Origin: Pseudomonas sp. N3-W
GTDB lineage: Bacteria; Pseudomonadota; Gammaproteobacteria; Pseudomonadales; Pseudomonadaceae
Length of the DNA stretch: 64,000 nt
Reading direction: 5' to 3'
NCBI RefSeq assembly: GCF_024970185.1
Contig: NZ_CP103965.1
Location: forward strand, 1,112,001 to 1,176,000
This document shows positions 7,500 to 16,590 of the stretch, piece by piece. The stretch's first letter is position 1, and each line of letters opens with the position of its first letter. The translations under genes were made by a program, and so were the position numbers. The notes under the pieces are model-generated. The model was not told the origin of the DNA and searched no databases. It saw only the letters and a program-made list of their open reading frames with translations.

Positions 7500-9692
7500 A
7501 TGACTCCCTTGCCCGCACCTCTGCGCTGGCTGTATTCCCTTGAATGGCGCCGGGGTTTCCATGACTGGGCGCGCAGCGATGGCGTGACCTGGGTCTACAT
7601 TTTCAAAGTGCTGACCGCAGCCTTCCTCACGCTGTGGCTGGCCATGCGTCTGGAACTGCCGCAGCCGCGCACGGCGATGATCACCGTGTTTATCGTGATG
7701 CAGCCGCAAAGCGGTCACGTGTTTGCCAAGAGTTTCTACCGCTTCCTCGGCACCCTGGCCGGTTCGACGGTGATGGTCGCGCTGATCGCGCTGTTTGCGC
7801 AAAACACCGAACTGTTCCTCGGGTCGCTGGCGATCTGGGTCGGCATCTGCACGGCCGGCGCGGCGCGTTATCGCAACTTTCGCGCCTACGGTTTTGTGCT
7901 GGCGGGGTACACGGCGGCGATGGTCGGCTTGCCGGCATTGGCGCACCCGGACGGGGCGTTCATGGCGGCGGTGTGGCGGGTGCTTGAAATCTCCCTGGGC
8001 ATTCTTTGCTCGACCCTGGTCAGCGCCGCGATCCTGCCGCAAACCGCCAGCGCCGCGATGCGCAACGCCTTGTACCAGCGCTTCGGCGTGTTCGCGCTGT
8101 TCGTCACCGACGGCTTGCGCGGGCGCAGCCAGCGCGAGGCCTTTGAAGCGAGCAACGTGCGTTTCATCGCCGAGGCGGTCGGGCTGGAAGGGCTGCGCAG
8201 CGTCACCGTGTTTGAAGACCCGCACATGCGTCGGCGCAACGGTCGGCTGAGTCGCTTGAACAGCGAGTTCATGAGCATCACCACCCGCTTCAATGCCTTG
8301 CATCAGTTGCTTGAGCGTTTGCGCAACAGTGAGGCGGATCACGTGGTCGCAGCGATCAAACCGGGCTTGCAGGACCTGGCCGAAGTGCTCGACGGCTTCA
8401 GCGGCCGCGCCCTCACCAGCCCCGATGCGGCACGCCTGGCCACGGCACTCGCCGGCTACAAGGCCGAGTTGCCGGCGCGGGTGCGCAGCCTGCGGGCGAT
8501 CTTCCAGGAGTGGGAGCCGAGCGACGCTGAACAACTGGACTTCCATACGGCTTACGAACTGCTCTATCGCTTTGTCGACGACCTGCACAGTTATGCACAG
8601 ACCCACGCATCGCTGGCCGATCACAGTCACGCCCGGGAGCAGTGGGACGAGCCGTTCACCCCGCAAACCAACTGGCTGGCCTCGGCGGCAGCGGGGATTC
8701 GGGCGGCGTTCATTCTGGTGGTGCTGGGCAGTTACTGGGTGGCGACCGCGTGGCCGAGTGGGGCGACCATGACGTTGATTGCCGCCGCCACGGTTGGCCT
8801 TTCCGCCGCCACGCCGAACCCCAAACGCATGGCGTTTCAGATGGCCTGCGGGACGTTTCTCGGGGCGCTGATCGGCTTCGTCGAGATGTTTTTCATCTTC
8901 CCGTGGATCGACGGTTTCCCGTTGCTGTGTGTGATGCTGGCGCCGGTGATCGTGCTCGGTTCGTTCCTCACTTCGCGCCCGCAGTACGCCGGGATCGGCC
9001 TCGGCTTGCTGATCTTTTTCAGCACCGGTTCGGTGCCGGACAACCTGACGATCTACAACCCCTACACCTTCGTCAACGACTACATCGCCATGGTCATCGG
9101 CATGCTGGTGTGCGCCGCTGCCGGGGCGATCATCTTGCCGCCCAACAGCCGCTGGTTGTGGCGCCGGCTGGAACAGGATCTGCGCGGGCAAGTGGTGTAT
9201 GCCATCAGCGGCAAGCTCAAGGGCCTGGGATCGAGTTTCGAAAGCCGTACCCGCGACCTGCTGCATCAGGCCTATGGGCTGGCGGCCGGGCAACCGCAGG
9301 TGCAGCGTAATTTGCTGCGCTGGATGTTCGTGGTGCTGGAAGTCGGCCACGCGATCATCGAGTTGCGCAAGGAACAGGCGATTTTGCCGGTGCACCCGGC
9401 ATACGCCGAATCCCAGCCGTGGCGCCAGGCGATCCGGGTGATGGGCCGCTCGCTGGTCCGGCTGTTCCTGCAACCAAGCCAGAGCAATCTGGAGCGCGGC
9501 CTGGTCGCCGTCGATCATGCGATCAGCCGCGTACAGGCCACCGACGAACCGTTCGCCCCGCATTTCGACACCTCGGCATTACGCCGGGTGAAGAGTTACC
9601 TGCACTTCATCCGCACTTCATTGCTGGACCCGCAATCGCCGCTCGCCGCCTATACGTCTGCCGCGCCTCAAGGAGTTGAACATGCCGCGTGA
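7500..9692 (+). CDS. FUSC family inner-membrane exporter (AaeB / fusaric acid resistance type)
   Basis: A 730-residue protein with two membrane blocks, at about residues 35-170 and 395-550, each followed by a soluble helical region. This is the pan-FUSC architecture of AaeB p-hydroxybenzoate exporters and fusaric-acid resistance proteins. ITVFIVMQPQSGHVFAKSFYR and the GTLAGS segment in the first block are typical. It overlaps the downstream DUF1656 gene by 11 bp, indicating translational coupling. Likely role: proton-driven export of aromatic carboxylic acids or related toxins across the inner membrane. The substrate is inferred only from the family. Confidence 0.9.
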   Translation: MTPLPAPLRWLYSLEWRRGFHDWARSDGVTWVYIFKVLTAAFLTLWLAMRLELPQPRTAMITVFIVMQPQSGHVFAKSFYRFLGTLAGSTVMVALIALFAQNTELFLGSLAIWVGICTAGAARYRNFRAYGFVLAGYTAAMVGLPALAHPDGAFMAAVWRVLEISLGILCSTLVSAAILPQTASAAMRNALYQRFGVFALFVTDGLRGRSQREAFEASNVRFIAEAVGLEGLRSVTVFEDPHMRRRNGRLSRLNSEFMSITTRFNALHQLLERLRNSEADHVVAAIKPGLQDLAEVLDGFSGRALTSPDAARLATALAGYKAELPARVRSLRAIFQEWEPSDAEQLDFHTAYELLYRFVDDLHSYAQTHASLADHSHAREQWDEPFTPQTNWLASAAAGIRAAFILVVLGSYWVATAWPSGATMTLIAAATVGLSAATPNPKRMAFQMACGTFLGALIGFVEMFFIFPWIDGFPLLCVMLAPVIVLGSFLTSRPQYAGIGLGLLIFFSTGSVPDNLTIYNPYTFVNDYIAMVIGMLVCAAAGAIILPPNSRWLWRRLEQDLRGQVVYAISGKLKGLGSSFESRTRDLLHQAYGLAAGQPQVQRNLLRWMFVVLEVGHAIIELRKEQAILPVHPAYAESQPWRQAIRVMGRSLVRLFLQPSQSNLERGLVAVDHAISRVQATDEPFAPHFDTSALRRVKSYLHFIRTSLLDPQSPLAAYTSAAPQGVEHAA

Positions 9693-9882
9693 AATCGCCT
9701 TCCACGGCGTGTACATGCCGACCATGACGCTGATGTTTTTCATCGCCGCCGCACTGGCCTGGGCGCTGGACCGGTTCTTGTCCGGGTACGACCTGTATCG
9801 TTTTTTCTGGCACCCGGCGTTGCTGCGCCTGAGTCTGTTTACCTGTCTGTTCGGCGCCTTGGCGCTGACTGTTTACCGTTGA
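9682..9882 (+). CDS. DUF1656 small membrane protein (AaeX-like)
   Basis: A 66-residue protein with two membrane helices (about residues 12-32 and 45-63), matching the DUF1656/AaeX family invariably found beside FUSC exporters. The ATG at 9682 has AGGAG at 9671-9675 inside the end of the FUSC gene, which it overlaps by 11 bp. Its biochemical role in the pump is not known; position suggests an accessory subunit. Confidence 0.88.
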   Translation: MPREIAFHGVYMPTMTLMFFIAAALAWALDRFLSGYDLYRFFWHPALLRLSLFTCLFGALALTVYR

Positions 9883-9907
9883 CTTTCTATCTCTGAAGAA
9901 GGCCCTG

Positions 9908-10771
9908 ATGAAAAAGTTTTTCAGCCTGCTCGCCACCTTGCTGGTACTGGCCCTCGCGATGTGGATCGGCCGCACCCTGTGGGTGCATTACATGGACACG
10001 CCCTGGACCCGCGATGGCCGGGTGCGTGCCGACATCATCAACGTCGCCGCTGACGTGACCGGCGAAGTGGTGGACGTGCCGGTGCGCGACAACCAGTTGG
10101 TGAAAAAGGGCGACCTGCTGATGCAGATCGACCCCGAGCACTACCGCATCGCGGTCAAGCAGGCGCAGTCGCTGGTGGCTTCGCGCAAATCAACCTGGGA
10201 GATGCGCAAGGTCAACGCCCACCGCCGCGCCGACATGGACGCGCTGGTGATTTCAAAGGAAAACCGCGACGACGCCAGCAACATCGCCGACTCGGCCCTG
10301 GCCGATTACCAGCATGCGCAAGCTCAACTCGAAGCCGCCGAACTCAACCTCAAACGCACCGAAGTTCGCGCCGCCGTGGACGGCTACGTGACTAACCTCA
10401 ACGTCCATCGCGGCGACTACGCACGCATCGGCGAAGCGAAAATGGCCGTGGTCGACATGAACTCGTTCTGGGTCTACGGCTTCTTCGAAGAAACCAAACT
10501 GCCCCATGTGCGCGTGGGCGATAAAGCCGACATGCAACTGATGAGCGGCGAAGTATTGAAGGGGCATGTGGAGAGTATTTCTCGCGGCATCTACGACCGC
10601 GACAACCCCGAGAGTCGTGAACTGATTGCCGATGTTAACCCGACCTTCAACTGGGTGCGTTTGGCACAACGGGTGCCGGTGCGCATCCACATTGATGAAG
10701 TGCCGGAGGGGGTGCTGTTGGCGGCGGGGATTACCTGTACGGTGGTGGTGAAGCAAAAGCAGGGCGAGTAA
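9908..10771 (+). CDS. HlyD-type membrane fusion protein of the FUSC pump (AaeA/EmrA-like)
   Basis: A 287-residue periplasmic adaptor: an N-terminal membrane anchor (residues 4-24), a split biotinyl-lipoyl domain (DVTGEVVDVPVRDNQLVKKG and VRAAVDGYVTNLNVHRGDYA) flanking a short helical hairpin, then a beta-barrel domain. It would link the FUSC exporter to the outer-membrane lipoprotein encoded at 5788. It starts 25 bp after the DUF1656 stop with a GAAGAAGG-type ribosome site. Family size and order match aaeX-aaeA-aaeB gene sets, here with the outer-membrane component included. Confidence 0.9.
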   Translation: MKKFFSLLATLLVLALAMWIGRTLWVHYMDTPWTRDGRVRADIINVAADVTGEVVDVPVRDNQLVKKGDLLMQIDPEHYRIAVKQAQSLVASRKSTWEMRKVNAHRRADMDALVISKENRDDASNIADSALADYQHAQAQLEAAELNLKRTEVRAAVDGYVTNLNVHRGDYARIGEAKMAVVDMNSFWVYGFFEETKLPHVRVGDKADMQLMSGEVLKGHVESISRGIYDRDNPESRELIADVNPTFNWVRLAQRVPVRIHIDEVPEGVLLAAGITCTVVVKQKQGE

Positions 10772-10773
10772 CC

Positions 10774-10804
10774 CCTGTGGCGCGGGAAAGCCCCTCGCCA
10801 CAGG
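10774..10804. terminator. Bidirectional hairpin between convergent genes
   Basis: CCTGTGGCG (10774-10782) pairs with CGCCACAGG (10796-10804). It sits between the stop codons of the membrane-fusion gene and the convergent delta-60 gene, 40 bp apart. It may derive from a REP unit (GTGGCG...CGCCAC). Confidence 0.65.
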
Positions 10805-10813
10805 CGGCCTGTA

Positions 10814-12085
10814 TTAACTGTGATAGCCGTAAATGTGGCCGAGCGCTCCGCCTATACCCAAGGTATTGGTCGCCAGGAGAATGCGACCGTTTGTTTGCAT
10901 CTGAAGCTCGGCCGGTGGGGCCTTCATCGGTGTGTCTTCCTGGATGCAGCCTTGTTGACCGAAAGTTCGATCAACAGAGCCGTTAGCCAGATAACGAGCC
11001 GTGTAGAGGCGATTGACGCCACCGGCGGCGACGATTTTTCCATCAGCCTGCCGGTACGCGCAGATCCATTCGTTTCCGTGTTCGGCGTTGAATGAAGTCA
11101 GGACGGGTCTGCCGCCATTAAACGTCGGGTATGGGTTGCCGGTAGCATCGACGCCCGCGAGCATGCCCCAGTTTCTCTTGCCGACGCTTGCCAGGCCAAC
11201 ACCGACGAATTTATCTTCGCCCGCGTCGATCAACTCATGAAAGATAATCGTTCCATTGGTTATTTTCAGCGTTGAAAAGCCTGGCGTCTCGGTATCGCCA
11301 AACTCAGTATCAAGTTGACCTGTTTCAGAATAGCGGGCGATATAACCCTGTACTTCCGATGCCGAGTATCGAGCGCCACCGGCCACCAATATGCAACAGC
11401 CAGGTTGCACGGACAGTGCGTTGGCCGATGTTCCGATGAAAGCGGGATGCCGGATTTCCAGTTGTCCGGATTGATTGAAATTATTATCCGGTTCGCCACG
11501 AGCGTTCAATCGAATGATGACGCCGATAGAACTGTCATCAGTCAGGTAAGTTGCACAAACGAGGAGTGTTCCATCCGCGAGTAATTGCAAATCCCCACTG
11601 TCACTTTCCAGTTCTCCCAGATGGCTGTTGTCGATCACTACGCAACCTTGTCGGCCAAAGCTTTGATCAGCGGCACCGTCCTTGTCGAATCGACTGATTA
11701 CCAGACGTTTGGGGCTGTTAATGTCCACTTTTCGGGACCAGCCCAACATGACAATGTGCCCGTCCGCCTGGACCGCGACTTTGCCACCGGCGCAGTCGTA
11801 GCCATCGGCGAAGCTGCCATGAGCCAGTCCCTTCTCGGCGAATGAGGTGTCCACGCTACCGTCAGAATGAAAGCGTGCCAGTCCGAAAAGTCCCCTCAGT
11901 TCATGAGCAAGCCATACACCTGCCAGGATTTTGTCGTCGGCCAGTACTTTGATTCCTTTGATATGCCGGTCGAGATCAAGTGGGTGATCCAGTTCAAATA
12001 GTGTAATGGTGCCTTCATGGCCAAAGCTTTGATCGCGCTCTCCGGTAATAAAGAAGTTAGCTTGGTTGTGGGTAATAATATCCAT
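10814..12085 (-). CDS. Delta-60 repeat beta-propeller-like protein
   Basis: A protein of about 423 residues built from imperfect ~55-60 residue repeats with the signature FD..G..D.SFG: GERDQSFGHEG, HSDGSVDTSFAEKG, DKDGAADQSFGRQG, NARGEPDNNFNQSG, ETGQLDTEFG and NGSVDRTFGQQG, each followed by a QADG.I...G strand. This is the delta-60 repeat family, whose function is unknown. No signal peptide or membrane segment is visible. A GTG at 12130 would add 15 residues; I prefer the ATG at 12085, with a weak GGAT upstream. Upstream DNA is A+T-rich and the gene has no evident partners, so it looks accessory. Confidence 0.75.
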   Translation of the reverse strand: MDIITHNQANFFITGERDQSFGHEGTITLFELDHPLDLDRHIKGIKVLADDKILAGVWLAHELRGLFGLARFHSDGSVDTSFAEKGLAHGSFADGYDCAGGKVAVQADGHIVMLGWSRKVDINSPKRLVISRFDKDGAADQSFGRQGCVVIDNSHLGELESDSGDLQLLADGTLLVCATYLTDDSSIGVIIRLNARGEPDNNFNQSGQLEIRHPAFIGTSANALSVQPGCCILVAGGARYSASEVQGYIARYSETGQLDTEFGDTETPGFSTLKITNGTIIFHELIDAGEDKFVGVGLASVGKRNWGMLAGVDATGNPYPTFNGGRPVLTSFNAEHGNEWICAYRQADGKIVAAGGVNRLYTARYLANGSVDRTFGQQGCIQEDTPMKAPPAELQMQTNGRILLATNTLGIGGALGHIYGYHS

Positions 12086-12293
12086 ATTATTTATATCCGT
12101 TTTCAAGTTGATGGTTGTTCTTCGGCTCACTGCTTGTGAGTGAAGTTGACGTTATAGCGTTGATTGTTATTTGGCGATGGCTGTTGTTTTGATGAGTGTT
12201 TAATGATGTTGCTGATCTGCTGTCGTCAGCTACTTACAATGAGAAGGGGCGAATGATGGAGTCAACGAGTCAGTCTGCGAGTTTTTTACAGTG

Positions 12294-12689
12294 TCAGTCA
12301 CAAAGCGTCTCCTGCAAATGCCGCCAAATCACCTTGCCTGACGCGAGCTTCTCAAACACCACCGTCGAACGCCGGTCCGTCTGAAGTCCGCTGGCATCGC
12401 TCTGCCACTCGCGATAACTCACCGTCGCGCCGCCATCGTGCCGTGCAATTCCCTGCAACTCGCCCAGCTCAATCCTGAAGCCGGGTTTTTTCCCGCCCGC
12501 CATCCGGAACAACGCGCTCAATGCGTCGAAATCCAGCCCCTTGCCCGCTGGCGAAACCATGGAAAACTGCGCTGAAAATCGAGCCAGCAATGCGTTCAGC
12601 GCCGACTCATCGCCGCCTTGGGCGAACCAGTGTTCGATGGCCAAATGAGCCTGAATTACTTCGTTGAAGTAGTCGTTGTAGTCGTTCAT
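12294..12689 (-). CDS. NTF2-like/DUF4440 protein
   Basis: A 131-residue single-domain protein with the alpha+beta-cone pattern of SnoaL/DUF4440 proteins: an N-terminal helix HLAIEHWFAQG, a FSMVSPAGKGLDFDALSALF segment and ending strands STVVFEKL and VIWRHLQETL. No catalytic residues can be named. Its ATG overlaps the stop of the upstream MFS gene by 4 bp (ATGA), so the two are translationally coupled and probably share a physiological role, unknown at present. Confidence 0.75.
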   Translation of the reverse strand: MNDYNDYFNEVIQAHLAIEHWFAQGGDESALNALLARFSAQFSMVSPAGKGLDFDALSALFRMAGGKKPGFRIELGELQGIARHDGGATVSYREWQSDASGLQTDRRSTVVFEKLASGKVIWRHLQETLCD

Positions 12690-13906
12690 GACGTTTGTTC
12701 CTGAGTGGGATTGACGAGAGCCTGTACGCCGGCTGAATCAAAGCGCAATACGGCAAGAATCGGTAGCAGAGAGAGGACTGCTGCAACAAGAAAACACCGT
12801 TCGAACGCATCAGGCGATTGCGGGCCGAGCGCGCCCAGCAACGAACTCAACACCGCCGCGCCGAGGCAGAAACTCAGCTGGCGATTGATGTTCCACAACG
12901 CGCTGGCGTGGTTCATGCGTTCCGGGTGTACATCGACAAAGGCCAGGGTTTGCGCACAGCTGCTGCACAGGCTGCCGCCCAGTCCCATCAGGGCATAGGC
13001 GATGATCGGCAGCCAGCCTTGCGGCTGATCGATCAACACCAGCAAGCCGATGCCAGCGCTTTGTAGCAGCGCGCCGACCAGCAACAATGGCTTGGGGCCC
13101 CAGCGATTGAAACCCCGTTTGCCCATGGCAATCGCCAGCGCCGAACCCAGCGCCCACGGCAACATCAGCGCGCCGATTTGCGCGCTGCCCCAGCCGCGTT
13201 GGTGCAGGTACAGCACGGCAATCAGGCTGGTGCCGATAAACACGCCGGGGATCAGCAAGTACACCAGCATCGCCAGGCGTAACGACGGGCTACGCAGCAG
13301 TTGCAGGTCGAGCAGATTACGCAAAATCAGTGGCGGGCGAATCTTCGGTGGTTCATCGACCTTTAACCACAGTGCGCCGAGCAACAGCGCCAGCAAGGTG
13401 AACGGCACGTTGAGGTAGAACACCCAACGCCAGGACAGTGCCTGCACGATCAACCCGCCCGCCGCTGGCGACAGCGCCGGGACCAGCAACGCAACCGACA
13501 TCACCCAAGTCGTCAAGCTGCTGCGCTGTTCTGCCGGAAATTGTCGAAACGCCAGGCTCTGGCCGATGGGAATCAACAACCCGCCGCTGAGCCCTTGCAC
13601 CAGTCGCCAGCCAATCAGGCTTTCAATCGAGCCGGCACCCGCCACCCATATCGACGCCAGGCCGAACAGCAGCAGTGAGCCCAGAATCAGTCGCCGCTCG
13701 CCGACCCGGGCCGCCAGCCACACGCTCAATGGAATGATCAGTGTGAGCCCGAGCATGTACGCATTGCTGATCCATGCCAGCTCGGTCACTGAGGCGTGCA
13801 ATTGTTGCGCAATGTCGGGGTAGGCGATGCTGGCGACGAACATGTTCAGCAGGTCGAGGGCAAACCCCAACAGATACACCAGCGCGACTTTCCATCGATA
13901 GGCCAT
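12686..13906 (-). CDS. MFS transporter (DHA-type drug/proton antiporter)
   Basis: A 406-residue major facilitator with 12 hydrophobic helices. Loop 2-3 reads WLAARVGERRLILG. The helix-4 RLVQGLSGGLLIPIGQS motif and the helix-5 PALSPAAGG motif are typical of drug/proton antiporters of the QacA/EmrB-like lineage, here in a 12- rather than 14-helix version. The frame is open to 13945, but ATG 13906 follows a GGGAAG site and begins at the cytoplasmic end of helix 1. It is divergent from a LysR gene, with a near-perfect palindrome between them (13982-14002), and coupled to the NTF2-like gene downstream. Confidence 0.87.
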   Translation of the reverse strand: MAYRWKVALVYLLGFALDLLNMFVASIAYPDIAQQLHASVTELAWISNAYMLGLTLIIPLSVWLAARVGERRLILGSLLLFGLASIWVAGAGSIESLIGWRLVQGLSGGLLIPIGQSLAFRQFPAEQRSSLTTWVMSVALLVPALSPAAGGLIVQALSWRWVFYLNVPFTLLALLLGALWLKVDEPPKIRPPLILRNLLDLQLLRSPSLRLAMLVYLLIPGVFIGTSLIAVLYLHQRGWGSAQIGALMLPWALGSALAIAMGKRGFNRWGPKPLLLVGALLQSAGIGLLVLIDQPQGWLPIIAYALMGLGGSLCSSCAQTLAFVDVHPERMNHASALWNINRQLSFCLGAAVLSSLLGALGPQSPDAFERCFLVAAVLSLLPILAVLRFDSAGVQALVNPTQEQTS

Positions 13907-13981
13907 GGGCAACTTCCCGGTAATGAGAAGCGCAGGGTAGGGCACTACAAACGCTGGAGAAACACCGGTTTGGCTGCTAGT

Positions 13982-14002
13982 TTGTCAAAAGTATTTTGAC
14001 AA
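13982..14002. promoter_or_regulatory. Palindromic operator with 9-bp arms between MFS and LysR genes
   Basis: TTGTCAAAA (13982-13990) and TTTTGACAA (13994-14002) are exact inverse complements around GTA. The right arm ends on the first base of the LysR start codon. Each arm contains TTGACA in the outward direction. This is what a LysR autoregulatory/target operator would look like; binding is inferred. Confidence 0.65.
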
Positions 14003-14898
14003 TGAGTGCCACCAACATGGTCAGCCTGGACCGTTTCGATACTTTCAAAGCGGTGGTCGAAGCCGGTTCATTGACCGCCGCGGCCGATCTGTTGGGGCAG
14101 ACGCGTGCGGTGGTCAGCTTCAACCTGAAACGCCTGGAGGCCGAACTGGGTGTGACGCTGCTGACCCGCAGTACGCGCAAACTGGCCCTGACCGATGCTG
14201 GCGAGCGCTTTTATTTGCGCTGCCTGCGTACCCTGGACGAAGCCCGACTGGCGATTGAAGAGGCGCGTTCGGAACACACTCAGCTCAAGGGCACGTTGCG
14301 CATCACCACCACCGTGGAGTTTGCCCTGGCCCAGGTCGTGGCGGCGCTGGAGGTGTTTCGCCAGCAGCATCCGCAGTTGAACGTGCATTTGTCGACGTCC
14401 TCGACCCATGCCGATCTGATTTCCGAGCGGTTCGATGTAGCGATTCGTCTGGGGCGCATGTTGGATTCCAATCTGCGCGCGGTGCAGTTGTCGACCTTCG
14501 AGATTTTTGCGGTGGCAGCGCCGGTGCTGATTGAGCGCCACGGGTCTGCCGCCACGTTGGCGGCGCTGGAGTCGTTACCAACGCTGGGGCACGGGCGGGT
14601 GCCCGAGTTGACGATCAGCGACCCCGAGGGCGTGGAGCGTGTTTATTCGCCCAAGCCCGGGAAAACCGCCATTGTGGCGGACAATTCGGCGACGCTGCGC
14701 GCGTTTGCGTTGTCCGGGCAGGGGGTGGCGATTCTCCCAGAATGGCTGGTGGATGAGGATCTGCAAGCGGGGCGGTTGGTGCGGTTGCTGGCCGATCACC
14801 GGTTTGCCCGGCAGGGGGTTTATGCGTTGTACCCGGATACCCGGCATTTGCCGCTGAAGGTGCGGGCGTTTATTGATTTCATGAAGGGCTGGACCTGA
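14002..14898 (+). CDS. LysR family transcriptional regulator (divergent to MFS gene)
   Basis: A 298-residue LysR regulator. The winged helix occupies about residues 10-65 (FKAVVEAGSLTAAADLLGQT... NLKRLEAELGVTLLTRST), followed by a substrate-binding domain opening with LKGTLRITTTVEFALAQVVA. The ATG at 14002 lies at the edge of the palindrome at 13982-14002 and lacks a clear ribosome site; the ATG at 14017 is an alternative. Divergence from the MFS/NTF2-like pair suggests it regulates them and itself. The inducer is unknown. Confidence 0.88.
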   Translation: MSATNMVSLDRFDTFKAVVEAGSLTAAADLLGQTRAVVSFNLKRLEAELGVTLLTRSTRKLALTDAGERFYLRCLRTLDEARLAIEEARSEHTQLKGTLRITTTVEFALAQVVAALEVFRQQHPQLNVHLSTSSTHADLISERFDVAIRLGRMLDSNLRAVQLSTFEIFAVAAPVLIERHGSAATLAALESLPTLGHGRVPELTISDPEGVERVYSPKPGKTAIVADNSATLRAFALSGQGVAILPEWLVDEDLQAGRLVRLLADHRFARQGVYALYPDTRHLPLKVRAFIDFMKGWT

Positions 14899-14921
14899 AG
14901 TTTAGTGGTGGCCGTTCGGCC

Positions 14922-15013
14922 GCCTTCGCGAGCAGGCAAGCCAGCTCCCACCTTTGATCGCATTCCAGCCACAGAGCGCGGTCGACTGTGGGAGCGTGGC
15001 TTGCCCGCGATGG
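14922..15013. repeat. REPIN
   Basis: CGCCTTCGCGAGCAGGCAAG...AGCTCCCAC on the left and GTGGGAGCGTGGCTTGCCCG on the right, around CTTTGATCGCATTCCAGCCA. It lies between the convergent LysR and SDR genes. Confidence 0.85.
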
Positions 15014-15026
15014 CGTCGCCTCGGTC

Positions 15027-15848
15027 TCAGAGCCTCCCACCCAACCCGAACCGCTTCATCAGTACCGACTCCAGCACCCCTTTAGGCAGCAGCGCCGACA
15101 ACAGCGGCAACGCCCGAGAGCCATTGCCCAGTCGCACCAATCTCGGCGGCTTGCTCTGTTGCACGGCCTTCAACAACCCGGCAGCAAATTCACTGGCCGA
15201 TGTCGGCTTGTCCTGCGAGGCCTTGGCCCGTGCGCGAATGCCTTCACGCAACGGCCACCAGGGCGACTGTTCGCTGATCAGCCGTTCGGCTTCATGGCCG
15301 GCACTCTTGGCAAAATGGGTGTCAATGGCACCGGGCTGGACCTCCATTACCCGTACGCCAAACGGTGCCAGCTCCATGCGCAGCGCATCGCTCAAGGCAT
15401 GTACGGCGGCTTTCGAGGCGCAGTAGGCGCCGGCAAACGGGGTGACCAACACGCCGGACACGCTGCCGATGTTCACCACCAGGCCCTTGTTCCGGCGCAA
15501 TGCCGGGAACAGCGCGCGCGTGACGCCGACCAGCGAAAACACATTGGTTTCGAACTGGCGCTGCATCGCCGGAACACCGCCATCGAGCAACGGCCCCATG
15601 GCACCGTAACCGGCGTTGTTGATCAGTACATCGAGGCCACCCTGCTGCTGAATTCGCTCGCTCAACTGCTCGAGCGCCAGAGCGTCGTTGACGTCCAGTT
15701 GCACGCCAGTAAAACCGGCCGAGGCCAGCGCCGCCACGTCTTCAGTCTTGCGGGCCGTGGCCCAGACGTCGTAACCGGCCTGTTTGAACACATCGGCCAG
15801 GGCGCGGCCAATGCCGCTGGAACAACCGGTAATCAATGCAACGGGCAT
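15027..15848 (-). CDS. SDR family oxidoreductase
   Basis: A 273-residue short-chain dehydrogenase/reductase of the classical type. It has the cofactor motif TGCSSGIG at residues 8-15, NNAG near residue 80, a catalytic Ser in NIGSVSG, and the YCASK motif (catalytic Tyr and Lys) near 150. An acidic residue after the second strand is absent and ATARK is present instead, which suggests NADP(H). I chose the ATG at 15848, preceded by AAGGA. It lies 27 bp downstream of the membrane protein gene 15876-16340, probably in one transcript. The substrate cannot be assigned. Confidence 0.88.
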   Translation of the reverse strand: MPVALITGCSSGIGRALADVFKQAGYDVWATARKTEDVAALASAGFTGVQLDVNDALALEQLSERIQQQGGLDVLINNAGYGAMGPLLDGGVPAMQRQFETNVFSLVGVTRALFPALRRNKGLVVNIGSVSGVLVTPFAGAYCASKAAVHALSDALRMELAPFGVRVMEVQPGAIDTHFAKSAGHEAERLISEQSPWWPLREGIRARAKASQDKPTSASEFAAGLLKAVQQSKPPRLVRLGNGSRALPLLSALLPKGVLESVLMKRFGLGGRL

Positions 15849-15875
15849 GGCGCAATCCTTGTGCAAAAAGGGGAA

Positions 15876-16340
15876 TCAGTCGGAGAAACTACCCTGCAGA
15901 TGCTCGGCGCGAAACTCCAGGGTTTGCGCACGATAACCAGGGCGCAGCGGCGGCATCGGCAGGCAGTCTTCCCAGTTGGCGCCGGCCTGCAATTCGCCGG
16001 GGCCGCGATAGCGTGGGGCAGCGTATTGATTGTCGGCCAGGTTGACCGTATCGCCAGGTGCGTAAGCCGCGATGCGCCAGCGCAGTTCGGTCAGTGGCAC
16101 GGCGTTGCCGTTGTTCATGGTCAGCTGTAACGGACGGTCGGCCGGGCAGCGTTCGGGGGCGTAGGTGATGCGCAACTCCAGACGCGCCAGTTGCTTGACC
16201 TCGCGATTGTCCATCCAGATCACCCATGTTGCCACCAGGCCCAGCCCGACGGCGGCGGCGACCGAAACCGGCAGAGCCTTGGCGGGATAGCGCAGCAACA
16301 GGATCAGCCAGGTGATGACCAGCAGGACGCCGATGAACAT
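15876..16340 (-). CDS. Small membrane-anchored protein of unknown function
   Basis: A 154-residue protein with two N-terminal hydrophobic helices (about residues 2-17 and 23-41) and a C-terminal domain of about 110 residues, probably periplasmic. That domain contains two cysteines (APERCPADRP and WEDCLPMPP) that could form a disulfide. I do not recognise a named domain. It precedes the SDR gene by 27 bp on the same strand. Confidence 0.7.
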   Translation of the reverse strand: MFIGVLLVITWLILLLRYPAKALPVSVAAAVGLGLVATWVIWMDNREVKQLARLELRITYAPERCPADRPLQLTMNNGNAVPLTELRWRIAAYAPGDTVNLADNQYAAPRYRGPGELQAGANWEDCLPMPPLRPGYRAQTLEFRAEHLQGSFSD

Positions 16341-16590
16341 GTCGCGAAACCTCGCAGTCAGAGAAGATCATCCTACCTAAGCCGGGGGGCGGTTGACCAT
16401 CGACTTATAACCCTGGGCAGATTATCTGGAGCCAGGCTTGCCCACGACAGGGGGGCATGTTCAATAATAGATGGTTAATTGTAATTTGATATTTGATTCG
16501 CTACGGTAATGTTCTTGTGTGTTAGGTTTTAGTTGTCGGTTAGTTAATAGTTTATCGTTCAGTTTTTTATTTTTCTAAAAGGATTTAGAA

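Noticed and set aside
7479..9563. A 694-codon minus-strand open frame
   Set aside because: Antisense shadow of the FUSC gene, Arg/His/Gln-rich, caused by high-GC codon bias.
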